This document shows positions 1 to 7,012 of a DNA stretch of 11,818 bases, piece by piece. A program made the translations under genes and the position numbers. This DNA comes from Burkholderiales bacterium (GTDB lineage Bacteria; Pseudomonadota; Gammaproteobacteria; Burkholderiales; Burkholderiaceae_C): positions 1 through 11,818 of the forward strand of contig CANFNE010000056.1 in the NCBI GenBank assembly GCA_947448105.1, read 5' to 3'. The notes under the pieces are model-generated. The model was given only the letters and a program-made list of their open reading frames with translations. It ran no database searches and was not told the origin of the DNA. The stretch's first letter is position 1. Each line of letters begins with the position of its first letter.

Positions 1-830
1 GGAACGACGTGGCTGATGATGCCGAAGGCCGGCAAGATCATGATGTACACCTCGGGGTGGCCAAAGAACCAGAAAATATGCTGGTACATCACCGGGTCAC
101 CGCCACCGGCGGGGTTGAAGAAACTGGTGCCAAAGTGGCGGTCCGTCAGCGTCATGGTGATGGCGCCGGCCAACACGGGCATCACGGCAATCAGCAAGTA
201 CGCAGTAATCAGCCAGGTCCAGGCGAACATGGGCATCTTCATCAGCGTCATGCCAGGCGCGCGCATGTTCAGAATGGTGACGATGATGTTGATCGAGCCC
301 ATGATGGATGAGGCGCCCAGAATGTGCAGGGCAAAAATACCAGCGTCCATGCTGGGGCCCATTTGCAGGGTCAGCGGTGCGTACAGCGTCCAGCCGGCAG
401 CGGGTGCGCCACCGGGCATAAAGAAGGAACTCACGATCATCAGGGCGGCAGGAATCATCAGCCAAAAGCTGAAGTTGTTCATGCGCGCAAACGCCATATC
501 GGATGCGCCAATTTGCAGCGGAATCATCCAGTTCGCAAAACCCACAAAGGCCGGCATGATGGCGCCAAACACCATGATCAGTCCGTGCATGGTGGTGAGC
601 TGGTTGAACAACTCGGGGTTCACCAGCTGCAAACCGGGCTGGAAAAGCTCAGCGCGAATAATCAGCGCCAGAATGCCGCCGACCATCAACATCGTGAAGG
701 CAAACAAGAGGTAAAGCGTTCCGATGTCCTTGTGGTTGGTCGCAAACACCCAACGGCGCCAGCCGGTGGGGGCGTGGTGATCGTCGTGGTGTGCATGATC
801 GTGGTCATGGTGGTCTAAAACAGCGCTCAT
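1..830 (-). CDS. ctaD: Cytochrome c oxidase subunit I (aa3/caa3 type), C-terminus cut by window edge
   Basis: Catalytic subunit of the terminal haem-copper oxidase, an inner-membrane proton pump that reduces O2 to water. The window holds the first 276 residues; the family is usually about 530. Visible landmarks are the TNHKDIGTLY entry to helix I (31-40), His82 in TTMHGLIMVFG (haem a ligand), and GASDMAFARMNN (108-119) with the D-channel Asp111 and Asn. GHPEVY at 257-262 carries a CuB-ligand His258, the proton-channel Glu260 and the Tyr262 that crosslinks to a CuB histidine, which marks an A1-type oxidase. The N-terminus before helix I is a His/Asp-rich tail with nine His in residues 7-19. 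The ATG at 830 has a clear ribosome site, AAGGAAG at 836-842, five bases upstream. It lies 56 bp downstream of ctaC in the same direction, so the two are co-transcribed. Confidence 0.97.
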   Translation of the reverse strand, partial: MSAVLDHHDHDHAHHDDHHAPTGWRRWVFATNHKDIGTLYLLFAFTMLMVGGILALIIRAELFQPGLQLVNPELFNQLTTMHGLIMVFGAIMPAFVGFANWMIPLQIGASDMAFARMNNFSFWLMIPAALMIVSSFFMPGGAPAAGWTLYAPLTLQMGPSMDAGIFALHILGASSIMGSINIIVTILNMRAPGMTLMKMPMFAWTWLITAYLLIAVMPVLAGAITMTLTDRHFGTSFFNPAGGGDPVMYQHIFWFFGHPEVYIMILPAFGIISHVV

Positions 831-886
831 ACTGGCTTCCTTTTCACTACTCTTAATTCAATACTGCAAGCGTTGGCACAATAGCC

Positions 887-2071
887 TTACTTGCGCAGGG
901 CAGCCACTTCAGAGGGCTGCACGAGCTGGCCGGTCTTGTTGGACCAGTGGTTTTTGGAGAAGCTGATTACCGCAGCGATGTCGGTATTGCTCAGGGCTTT
1001 CCATGAAGGCATAGCGCCGTTGTTCTGGCCGTTCAGCAGCACCATGATTTGCTTGCTCTTGTCCGCATCCAGCACGACAGCTGCACCATCGAGCGGTTTA
1101 ACCGCGCCACCACCCTTGCCGTTGGCCTGGTGGCAGGCAACGCAGTTTTGGGCATAGACTTTTTCACCGCGCTTGGTGATGTCGTCCAGGGTCCAGACTT
1201 TGCTTGGGTCATCCGCCAGCGCCGCCAATTTCTTTTGTTCGCCAGCGACCCATTTTGTGTAGTCTTCAGCCGACACCACTTTCACGTGGATCGGCATGTA
1301 CGAGTGCTCCTTGCCACACAACTGCGAGCATTGGCCGAAGTAGTCGCCTACCTTTTCTGCACGGAACCAGGTGTCACGCACAAAACCGGGAATTGCCGCT
1401 TGCTGGATACCAAAGGACGGCACGTAGAACGCGTGGATCACATCGTTAGCGGTGGTAATCAGGCGAACCTTCTTATCCACAGGGATCACGAGTGGGTTAT
1501 CCACCTTGAGCAAGTAGTCATCCACGTCCTGGCCCTTTTTAGGGCCACCATTGTTGGACATTTCGCGTTGGGCAGCATCAATCGTGGAGACAAAGCCAAT
1601 GCCTTCGCCTTCGCCTTTGAGGTAGTCATAACCCCATTTCCACTGCATGCCGGTAACCTTGACCGTGATGTCCGCGTTGGTCGTGTCCTTCATGGCCACC
1701 ACCGCTTTGGTGGCGGGCAGCGCCATCAGGATCACGATGATGAACGGCACCACCGTCCAGATGATCTCAACCGTGACCGATTCATGGAAGGTCGCGGCCT
1801 TGTGACCTACCGACTTGCGGTGCTTCCAGATGGAATAAAACATCACCGAGAACACGGCGACAAAGATTACGGCACACAAGATCAGCATGAACCAGTGCAG
1901 CCATTGCTGGTCGCGCGCCACCGAGGTGACAGGGGGGTACAAATTCAGCTGATTGACGGCAGGACCGCCGGCCAAATCATTGACGGCATGCGCCAAATTG
2001 ATACCGGCGCTGGCAAGCCACAGGATGGCGGCGGCCAACATTGAAGCCAGATTTTTCCAAATGCTCTTCAT
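887..2071 (-). CDS. ctaC: Cytochrome c oxidase subunit II with fused C-terminal cytochrome c domain (caa3 type)
   Basis: Subunit II accepts electrons at the dinuclear CuA centre and passes them to subunit I. This 394-residue protein starts with a signal peptide (hydrophobic 8-24, likely cut after AHA at 27-29). Two membrane helices follow (about 57-80 and 100-122), then the aromatic WKWGYDY segment (144-150) and the periplasmic cupredoxin domain. The CuA ligands are His213, Cys248, Cys252, His256 and Met259 (CSQLCGKEHSYM). A cytochrome c domain is fused at the C-terminus: CVACH at 310-314 binds haem c, and Met354 in GAMPSW is the probable sixth ligand. The ATG at 2071 is chosen because it begins a proper signal peptide; the frame stays open to 2200, but that extension would overlap the DUF2244 gene. 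The ribosome site is weak. Second gene of the DUF2244-ctaC-ctaD run. Confidence 0.97.
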   Translation of the reverse strand: MKSIWKNLASMLAAAILWLASAGINLAHAVNDLAGGPAVNQLNLYPPVTSVARDQQWLHWFMLILCAVIFVAVFSVMFYSIWKHRKSVGHKAATFHESVTVEIIWTVVPFIIVILMALPATKAVVAMKDTTNADITVKVTGMQWKWGYDYLKGEGEGIGFVSTIDAAQREMSNNGGPKKGQDVDDYLLKVDNPLVIPVDKKVRLITTANDVIHAFYVPSFGIQQAAIPGFVRDTWFRAEKVGDYFGQCSQLCGKEHSYMPIHVKVVSAEDYTKWVAGEQKKLAALADDPSKVWTLDDITKRGEKVYAQNCVACHQANGKGGGAVKPLDGAAVVLDADKSKQIMVLLNGQNNGAMPSWKALSNTDIAAVISFSKNHWSNKTGQLVQPSEVAALRK

Positions 2072-2135
2072 CGTATTCACTTTCAATGCCTCAAAGTATG
2101 CAAACCCAGTAACAAAACCCGTCTTGCGCCGCACC

Positions 2136-2612
2136 TCAACAGGCACGCGCGGCACGCTGAATCTCTGCCGCCAGTGTTGACCGCCATTCCGGTCGCACAA
2201 AACGGCCTACCGCAATGGCTTTTCCTTGCCCGCGCAACTCAATGAGTGAATGCGCGTGGCGCGGACTCTCAACCCTTAGCCACTCCCGCTGGAACGCGAC
2301 TTGCTGCAGCACGCCACCCAATTCGCATTCCACAATGACCTGACCGCCGTCGATGGAAATAAGCTCGCGGTCTAGGCTGCGTCTTGCAAAACACAAGAAG
2401 CAAACTCCCAGCACCAGCATTTCCAACGCGGAAAACGGCAACACCAGCGTTGCGCCCAGGACCCAGAAGAACAAGCCAATGCACAAAGAAATTGCGCTGA
2501 GGGACAAGTAAAAAATTCCAAGCTGGGCCGGGCTCATTGCGCAGTTTTGCCGCAACAACCACTCCACCCGCTGGCCCTGAACCATCCCAAATCGATATTT
2601 ACGGGAATTCAC
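2136..2612 (-). CDS. DUF2244 family integral membrane protein in the cytochrome oxidase operon
   Basis: A 158-residue protein with the DUF2244 layout: a short N-terminal strand leading into RQNCAMSPAQLG (21-32), two close membrane helices (about 31-53 and 58-76), then a soluble beta-rich domain ending in GRFVRPEWRSTLAAEI (136-151). The biochemical role of the family is unknown. It commonly sits beside aa3/caa3 oxidase genes in Burkholderiales, and here it is the first gene before ctaC, 64 bp away and on the same strand. An assembly or stability role is possible but is only inference from position. The start is uncertain: GTG at 2612 gives the expected length before the RNC motif, while an ATG at 2585 would remove nine residues. 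Neither has a Shine-Dalgarno site. Confidence 0.85.
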   Translation of the reverse strand: MNSRKYRFGMVQGQRVEWLLRQNCAMSPAQLGIFYLSLSAISLCIGLFFWVLGATLVLPFSALEMLVLGVCFLCFARRSLDRELISIDGGQVIVECELGGVLQQVAFQREWLRVESPRHAHSLIELRGQGKAIAVGRFVRPEWRSTLAAEIQRAARAC

Positions 2613-2687
2613 GCAATATGCCGATGTTTAAATGGGGTCAATGCGACCCGATTGCTATGGTGTGATCCGTTCCAACGATTGCCCATG

Positions 2688-2693
2688 ATTGTA
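2688..2693 (-). promoter_or_regulatory. Candidate -10 box for the DUF2244-ctaC-ctaD operon
   Basis: On the minus strand these bases read TACAAT, five of six matches to the sigma-70 -10 consensus. They lie in the 140-bp gap upstream of the DUF2244 gene, so transcription would begin near 2681 with a leader of about 70 nt. No good -35 hexamer is seen at 16-18 bp, so the call is weak. Confidence 0.3.
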
Positions 2694-2752
2694 GCCCAAG
2701 GTACCGGGCCGATTCCCACTGTTCCCCAAGGTGAAATGCGCGTGCAAGACCA

Positions 2753-3688
2753 TTACGTCGGGTCCTTGGCGCCTGCTGCTGCCTTGCTGCGCAAGGCGCT
2801 GCGAAAGTCATCGAGCGACACGCTGGTTTGCGCCCGCACGGACATACGCGGCGCGGGCTTGAAAGCGTGTCCGTAAACGATTTCAAAGCCCAGGCGCAGG
2901 CGTCCAACCTGTGCCGGATCACAAAGCCGCTGGCTGATTTGCGCCTGCAATTCGGCGTGCCACTGGCGCCCGCGCAGGCCGCCAAAGCGCTGCGGGTGTA
3001 GGTTGCGCCCCAAACCGCGCAACTCAGCGAGCAAATGCGCGGGCGAGGAAAACGTCAGGGTGATGCGCTCCATGTCCATCACCGGTTCGGCAAAACCGGC
3101 TTCTACCAACATGTCGCCCCAGTCGTGCATATCGGTAAATTCATGGGCAGGCGCGGGCCAGCCCATGGCCGCGTACATCTGGCGCAGTTCGCGCAGCGTG
3201 TCCGGGCCGAAGCAGGAAAACATCACAAAACCATCGGTGGAGAGTAACTGGTGCCAGCGCGCAATCAGGGCTTGCGGGTCTGCATCCATGTGCAAAGCCA
3301 TATTGGCCCACAGCATGTCTACCGGCTGCGTGGGTGCGTCAAATTGCACGGCGGGCGCGCGCCAGTGGCGGGCGTCCCACCAGGGTTTGGCCAGGGTGCG
3401 GCGCACCGCAGGGACGGCCTGTGCTGGGGTCTGGGCAATAAAGCACCTTGCCTGGGGATAGCGCTGGGCCAGCACCGGGTGAATACCCATGGCGCCACGC
3501 AAGGGCTCCCAGTGCAGCCAATGGGCTGGTTTTTTGACGATCCACTGCAGACGCTCCTCCATGCGACGGGCTACTTCCTCGTGCAACCATGCCGAATCGG
3601 CGCCGCCGCGCTTAGGCGCCATGCCTGCCCAGCGCGCGGCAGCATGCGTGTCAATGGTGGGGGGTCGCTGGTCGGAGTGGGGGGGCAT
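2753..3688 (-). CDS. BioC-like methyltransferase-fold protein with degenerate SAM motif
   Basis: A 311-residue protein related to the BioC/malonyl-ACP O-methyltransferase family. Similarity is clearest in the second half: DMLWANMALHM (124-134), the strand and turn GFVMFSCFGPDTLRELR (153-169), and the BioC-like FTDMHDWGDMLVEAGFAEPV (184-203) followed by MDMERITLTF. The first half is odd. Where BioC has the glycine-rich SAM motif I (consensus VLDLGCGTG) before an ALxxRYPxA helix, this protein has HWLHWEPLRGAMG (56-68) before HPVLAQRYPQA. The acidic residue and the GxGxG are gone, so SAM binding or catalysis may be altered or lost. No bio genes are nearby. It is divergent from comF with 53 bp between the starts. 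The ATG at 3688 is used; Met23 at 3622 is an alternative. Confidence is good for the family and poor for biotin synthesis. Confidence 0.8.
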   Translation of the reverse strand: MPPHSDQRPPTIDTHAAARWAGMAPKRGGADSAWLHEEVARRMEERLQWIVKKPAHWLHWEPLRGAMGIHPVLAQRYPQARCFIAQTPAQAVPAVRRTLAKPWWDARHWRAPAVQFDAPTQPVDMLWANMALHMDADPQALIARWHQLLSTDGFVMFSCFGPDTLRELRQMYAAMGWPAPAHEFTDMHDWGDMLVEAGFAEPVMDMERITLTFSSPAHLLAELRGLGRNLHPQRFGGLRGRQWHAELQAQISQRLCDPAQVGRLRLGFEIVYGHAFKPAPRMSVRAQTSVSLDDFRSALRSKAAAGAKDPT

Positions 3689-3729
3689 AAGAAAGACAGG
3701 CTGGGCTACGGGCCTCGCAGAGCGCGCAG

Positions 3730-3735
3730 TATATT
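3730..3735 (+). promoter_or_regulatory. Candidate -10 box directly upstream of comF (possible leaderless mRNA)
   Basis: TATATT matches five of six bases of the sigma-70 -10 consensus. The comF ATG begins seven bases after its last base, where transcription would be expected to start, and no Shine-Dalgarno site precedes the ATG. No convincing -35 hexamer is seen about 17 bp upstream. Confidence 0.35.
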
Positions 3736-3741
3736 GGTTGC

Positions 3742-4458
3742 ATGTCCTGGCTTTGGCCTTTGCAACTTATCCACCGCCTGCCCAGCCAGTGCGCGGTATG
3801 CCACGCCTGGCCGAGTCAGCCGGTGTGCGAACCCTGCGTGCAACTCTTTGCCCAACCTTGCGCCCGCTGCCGGGGCTGCGCGCTGCCCTTGCCTCCCGAT
3901 GGGACGCACCACCACGGCTATTGCGGCGCATGCACCACGAACCCGCCGGCGCCCGACGCTGCGCTGGCTGCGGTGGCCTATGCCTTCCCCTGGTCCAAGC
4001 TGGTGCTGGAATTCAAGTTTGCACAGCATCCGGCCTGGGCGCGCAGCATGGCACTGCTGATGCGCAGCGCCCCCTGGGTAGAACCGGCGCTGGAAGCCGC
4101 CGATGTGCTGCTGCCCATGCCACTGTCACGCCAACGGCTGCAAGAACGCGGCTTTAACCAGGCTTTGCTGCTGGCGCGCGCCCTGGCGCCGGACAAAACC
4201 CGGGCACAGGTGCTGCTGCGGGTGCGCGACACGCCCGCCCAAAGCAGCCTCTCGCGCGCGGCGAGGCTCACCAACGTGCAGCACGCATTCGCCGTTGAGC
4301 CTTTGCACCGGGCAGACATCGAGGGTAAGCGCTTGGTGCTGGTCGATGACGTGATGACCAGCGGCGCCTCGCTGGCAGCTGCCACGGCATGTCTGCGCCA
4401 AGCTGGGGCGGCGCACATTACGACGCTGGTGTTTGCCAGGGCCGAGCGCGACGCCTGA
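3742..4458 (+). CDS. comF: ComF family protein (zinc ribbon plus phosphoribosyltransferase domain)
   Basis: A 238-residue ComF-like protein. The N-terminal double zinc ribbon is shown by cysteine pairs at 17/20, 29/32, 40/43(/46) and 61/64. The C-terminal type I phosphoribosyltransferase domain carries the PRPP-binding loop VLVDDVMTSGAS (199-210), with two acidic residues followed by TSG, and the family motif PLSRQRLQERGFNQALLLAR (127-146). In naturally competent bacteria ComF helps transformation at the step of single-stranded DNA entry. Many non-competent Proteobacteria also have it, so competence cannot be concluded here. Its enzymatic substrate is not established. It is divergent from the BioC-like gene and 80 bp upstream of trmL on the same strand. 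The ATG at 3742 is the natural start; there is no ribosome site. Confidence 0.93.
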   Translation: MSWLWPLQLIHRLPSQCAVCHAWPSQPVCEPCVQLFAQPCARCRGCALPLPPDGTHHHGYCGACTTNPPAPDAALAAVAYAFPWSKLVLEFKFAQHPAWARSMALLMRSAPWVEPALEAADVLLPMPLSRQRLQERGFNQALLLARALAPDKTRAQVLLRVRDTPAQSSLSRAARLTNVQHAFAVEPLHRADIEGKRLVLVDDVMTSGASLAAATACLRQAGAAHITTLVFARAERDA

Positions 4459-4538
4459 AACGGGGCTTGGGCGCGCAGCCTGCGGCTGGGCGTAAAGGGC
4501 GCATCTGATAGGCTGGGTGGGGCAGCGACAATCGCCCC

Positions 4539-5015
4539 ATGTTCCATATTGTTCTCGTTGAGCCCGAAATCCCGCCCAATACGGGCAACGTCATCCGCCT
4601 GGCGGCCAATACCGGTTGCAGCCTGCATTTGGTCGAGCCGCTGGGCTTTTCCATGGACGACAAGCACATGCGCCGCGCCGGGCTGGATTACCACGCGTAC
4701 GCCACGCTGCGCCGCCACGCCAGCTGGCAGGCGTTTTTGGAACAAGCGCGTCCGGCGCCCGAACGCATGTTCACCCTGACCACGCGCGGCACACGCAGTC
4801 CCTATGAAGTGGCCTTTTTGCCCGGCGACTGGCTGGTGTTTGGTTCAGAAACCAAGGGCATTTCAGACACCGTGCGCTCCGCCTTCGGCCCCGGCCAAAG
4901 CCTGAAGCTGCCGATGCAAGCCGGTCAGCGCAGCCTCAACTTGTCCAACGCCGTGGCGGTGACCGTGTTTGAGGCCTGGCGGCAAAACGGCTTTGGCCCC
5001 GTGGCTCAGGCGTAA
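4539..5015 (+). CDS. trmL: tRNA (cytidine/uridine-34-2'-O)-methyltransferase TrmL
   Basis: A SPOUT-family (trefoil-knot) RNA methyltransferase. Family members of this type 2'-O-methylate the wobble nucleotide 34 of tRNA-Leu isoacceptors using SAM. The 158-residue length matches TrmL exactly. All three knot motifs are present: EIPPNTGNVIRLAANTG (10-26), LVFGSETKGIS (99-109), and SLNLSNAVAVTVFEAW (132-147). Asn14 and Arg20 of motif 1 and the NLSNA loop of motif 3 are intact, so the enzyme should be active. It follows comF by 80 bp. Its ATG has no Shine-Dalgarno site, but GACAAT (4527-4532) ends seven bases before the ATG, the same spacing as the -10 candidate of comF. Its TAA runs 10 bp into the 3' end of the opposing MaoC gene. 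Confidence 0.95.
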   Translation: MFHIVLVEPEIPPNTGNVIRLAANTGCSLHLVEPLGFSMDDKHMRRAGLDYHAYATLRRHASWQAFLEQARPAPERMFTLTTRGTRSPYEVAFLPGDWLVFGSETKGISDTVRSAFGPGQSLKLPMQAGQRSLNLSNAVAVTVFEAWRQNGFGPVAQA

Positions 5016-5461
5016 AGCCGGGCGATCGATTCGGCGATACACACCGGCTTGGCCGCGCCTTCGCGCTCGGTGGTGACTTCCCAGGTCAGTTGCAGGCCCT
5101 GGTTTTCAATGGGTTCGGCCTTTAGCAACCTCAGATTGGCACGCAGTCGGCTGCCCACGGGCACCGGGCCCATAAAGCGCACACGGTTGAGGCCATAGTT
5201 CACGCCCATGCGCACATCGGCGATGTGCAAAGCCGAGTCAAAAAACTGCGGAATCAGGGACAAGGTCAGGAAACCATGCGCAATCGGCGCGCCAAACGGG
5301 CCGGCCTTGGCGCGCTCCACGTCCACGTGGATCCACTGGTGGTCGCCGGTGGCCTGGGCAAACTGGTTGACGGCCTCTTGGGTGACAAGAATCCAGTCGC
5401 TGGTGGCCACGTGCTGGCCGACCATGGCAACGAGCTCTTGCAATGTATTGATGGTTTTCAT
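5006..5461 (-). CDS. MaoC-type (R)-specific enoyl-CoA hydratase-like protein
   Basis: A 151-residue single hot-dog domain of the MaoC dehydratase family. The hydratase-2 signature FAQATGDHQWIHVDVERAKA (34-53) holds the catalytic pair Asp40 and His45, followed by GPFGAPIAHGFLTLSL, in which the AHGF turn packs the active site. Relatives hydrate trans-2-enoyl-CoA to (R)-3-hydroxyacyl-CoA, feeding beta-oxidation intermediates to polyhydroxyalkanoate or other pathways. NodN-like members have the same motif, so the true substrate is unknown. It starts at ATG 5461, 34 bp after the ParA-like gene on the same strand, with no clear ribosome site. Its TGA overlaps the end of trmL on the other strand. 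Confidence 0.92.
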   Translation of the reverse strand: MKTINTLQELVAMVGQHVATSDWILVTQEAVNQFAQATGDHQWIHVDVERAKAGPFGAPIAHGFLTLSLIPQFFDSALHIADVRMGVNYGLNRVRFMGPVPVGSRLRANLRLLKAEPIENQGLQLTWEVTTEREGAAKPVCIAESIARLYA

Positions 5462-5495
5462 GGTGTTTGCGTTGGGTTGGAGGAAAGCCTGAGCT

Positions 5496-6119
5496 TCAGG
5501 CCGGCAGCGACAGCCACTTGCAAATGGAGGCCCACTGCGCCAGATCGCGCTCCATGCGGCTGGACGACACGTCAAACAGCGACAGGCCGCTGACGGCCAG
5601 ATGCACATAGTTTTGTGTGTCGCGCAAGGTGCCCACCAGGGGCAGGTCCAAAGAGCCGACAAAGGAAGTGAACTGGTCGGCCGCCAGGGTGCGCTCATCC
5701 ACCCGCATGCCCACAATGCCTACGTCCAGGCGCTCGGCATGGCGGCTTTTGGCCAAAGTGTCCAAGAACCCGCGCGTGGCGTACATGTCAAAAATGCTGG
5801 CCTGCAGTGGCACCACCACCTTGTCGGCCATTTTGAGTACGTCTTTGAGCGCCCTGCCACTCAGGCCTGCAGGCGTGTCCAGCACCACATGGCCCTCGCT
5901 CTTGGGCGGCTTGGCCAGGGCCTCTGGGTCCACGGCCCAGGACGCAATCGGGTTGGCGCTGGCGGGGCGCAAACTCAGCCACAGGCTCGACGACTGCTGC
6001 GGATCGGCGTCGCCCAAGCGCACCGCGTGGCCTTGCGAGGCCAGGAAGCCCGCAATATTGGTGGACAGGGTGGATTTGCCCGCGCCCCCTTTGGGGTTGA
6101 TGACAACGATAAGGCTCAT
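5496..6119 (-). CDS. Orphan ParA/MinD-type P-loop ATPase
   Basis: A 207-residue ATPase of the ParA/MinD superfamily. The deviant Walker A motif KGGAGKST (10-17) has the signature Lys10 as well as Lys15. Switch I is the GDADPQQSS segment (36-44), and Walker B is VVLDTPAG (78-85) with Asp81. Such ATPases dimerise on ATP and act in DNA or protein-complex positioning. This one is short, has no N-terminal helix-turn-helix, and has no parB or other partition gene nearby, so it is not a chromosome or plasmid partition operon. Its cargo is unknown. The ATG at 6119 is supported by the ribosome site AGGAG six bases upstream. Upstream on the minus strand CATAAT (6156-6161) could be a -10 box. It is followed by the MaoC gene 34 bp later, and the TSUP gene ends about 100 bp upstream. 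Confidence 0.9.
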   Translation of the reverse strand: MSLIVVINPKGGAGKSTLSTNIAGFLASQGHAVRLGDADPQQSSSLWLSLRPASANPIASWAVDPEALAKPPKSEGHVVLDTPAGLSGRALKDVLKMADKVVVPLQASIFDMYATRGFLDTLAKSRHAERLDVGIVGMRVDERTLAADQFTSFVGSLDLPLVGTLRDTQNYVHLAVSGLSLFDVSSSRMERDLAQWASICKWLSLPA

Positions 6120-6219
6120 GGTGCGCTCCTGAATTCCAGAGAAAAACGAGACTGCATTATGAGGCGCTGCAAACCCGCGGATAGCGCGTCGGCGTCGCGC
6201 AGGTGGCGCTGGGTAGGTG

Positions 6220-6981
6220 TCAGGCCAGCCCGTCCCAGAGCAGCTTGACGCCGGTGAGCAACATGCCCGCATACAAAAACCGGTAGAACAGCACCTGGCT
6301 GATGGTGCGCGCCAGACGCACCCCAATCCACACGCCCACGGGCGCCAGTGGCAACAGTACCAGCGAAGTCGTCATATTGCGCAGGTCCAGCAGCCCCAGC
6401 CAAGCGTAGGGAATCCATTTGCACAGGTTCACCACAAAAAAGAAAAACGCCATGGTGGCGGTGAATTTGATGGGGCTCAGGCGCAGGCCGATGACATAGG
6501 CATTGATGGGTGGCCCGCCCGCGTGGGCGATAAAACTCGTAAAGCCCGAGGTCGTAGCCAACAAAGCGCCCACCCAGCGCGGCGGCGGTGCGTCCCCGGC
6601 TTTGGGTGGAAACGCCAGGCGCTGGGCCAGAAACAGCAGGGTAAATCCGCCTACGATCGCCGCCACCGTGTGCGCCTGCAAGAGCTTGAACAGCACCGCG
6701 CCAATGACGATGCCCAGCACGCCAAAGGGCAGGATGTGGCGCAGCAGCGCCATGTCAAAGTCCTTGCGAAATGCGGCCATGCCGAGCACGTCCATCACAA
6801 ACAGCACCGGCATCAAAATCGCCGCCGCTTCCGGCACAGTCACCGCCAGGGCCATCATGGGCACCGCCAGCGAGCCGAAACCGGCGCCAAAACCGCTCTT
6901 ACTAATGCCCAGCAAGATCACTGCGGGCACCGACACAGCGTAGAAATAGGGGTCGGTAATCAGGGGCCAGGCTTGGGTCAT
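6220..6981 (-). CDS. TSUP / sulfite exporter TauE-SafE family permease
   Basis: A 253-residue very hydrophobic protein with about seven or eight membrane segments and the internal duplication of the TSUP (TauE/SafE/YfcA) family. The first half begins ITDPYFYAVSVPAVILLGIS, then KSGFGAGFGS with its Gly-rich turn. The second half carries the matching TSGFTSFIAHAGGPPINAYV. Family members move organosulfur compounds, sulfite or other small anions; the substrate cannot be read from sequence. The ATG at 6981 is chosen because homologues begin a few residues before the ITDPYFYA segment. An upstream ATG at 7014, preceded by GGAAGGG on the minus strand, is possible, but its start codon would overlap that of the divergent DUF1841 gene. 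It probably forms a loose unit with the ParA-like and MaoC genes. Confidence 0.9.
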   Translation of the reverse strand: MTQAWPLITDPYFYAVSVPAVILLGISKSGFGAGFGSLAVPMMALAVTVPEAAAILMPVLFVMDVLGMAAFRKDFDMALLRHILPFGVLGIVIGAVLFKLLQAHTVAAIVGGFTLLFLAQRLAFPPKAGDAPPPRWVGALLATTSGFTSFIAHAGGPPINAYVIGLRLSPIKFTATMAFFFFVVNLCKWIPYAWLGLLDLRNMTTSLVLLPLAPVGVWIGVRLARTISQVLFYRFLYAGMLLTGVKLLWDGLA

Positions 6982-7012
6982 GGGCGCAAAGCCCCATGGT
7001 AACCTTCTGCGC

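Noticed and set aside
1049..2044. Plus-strand open frame of 331 codons
   Set aside because: It is the antisense shadow of ctaC, which has full cytochrome oxidase motifs on the minus strand.
2611..2686. Small 25-codon upstream ORF on the minus strand whose stop overlaps the DUF2244 GTG start
   Set aside because: Its ATG lies only two bases after the candidate -10 box, so the expected transcript would not include it, and no conservation can be shown.
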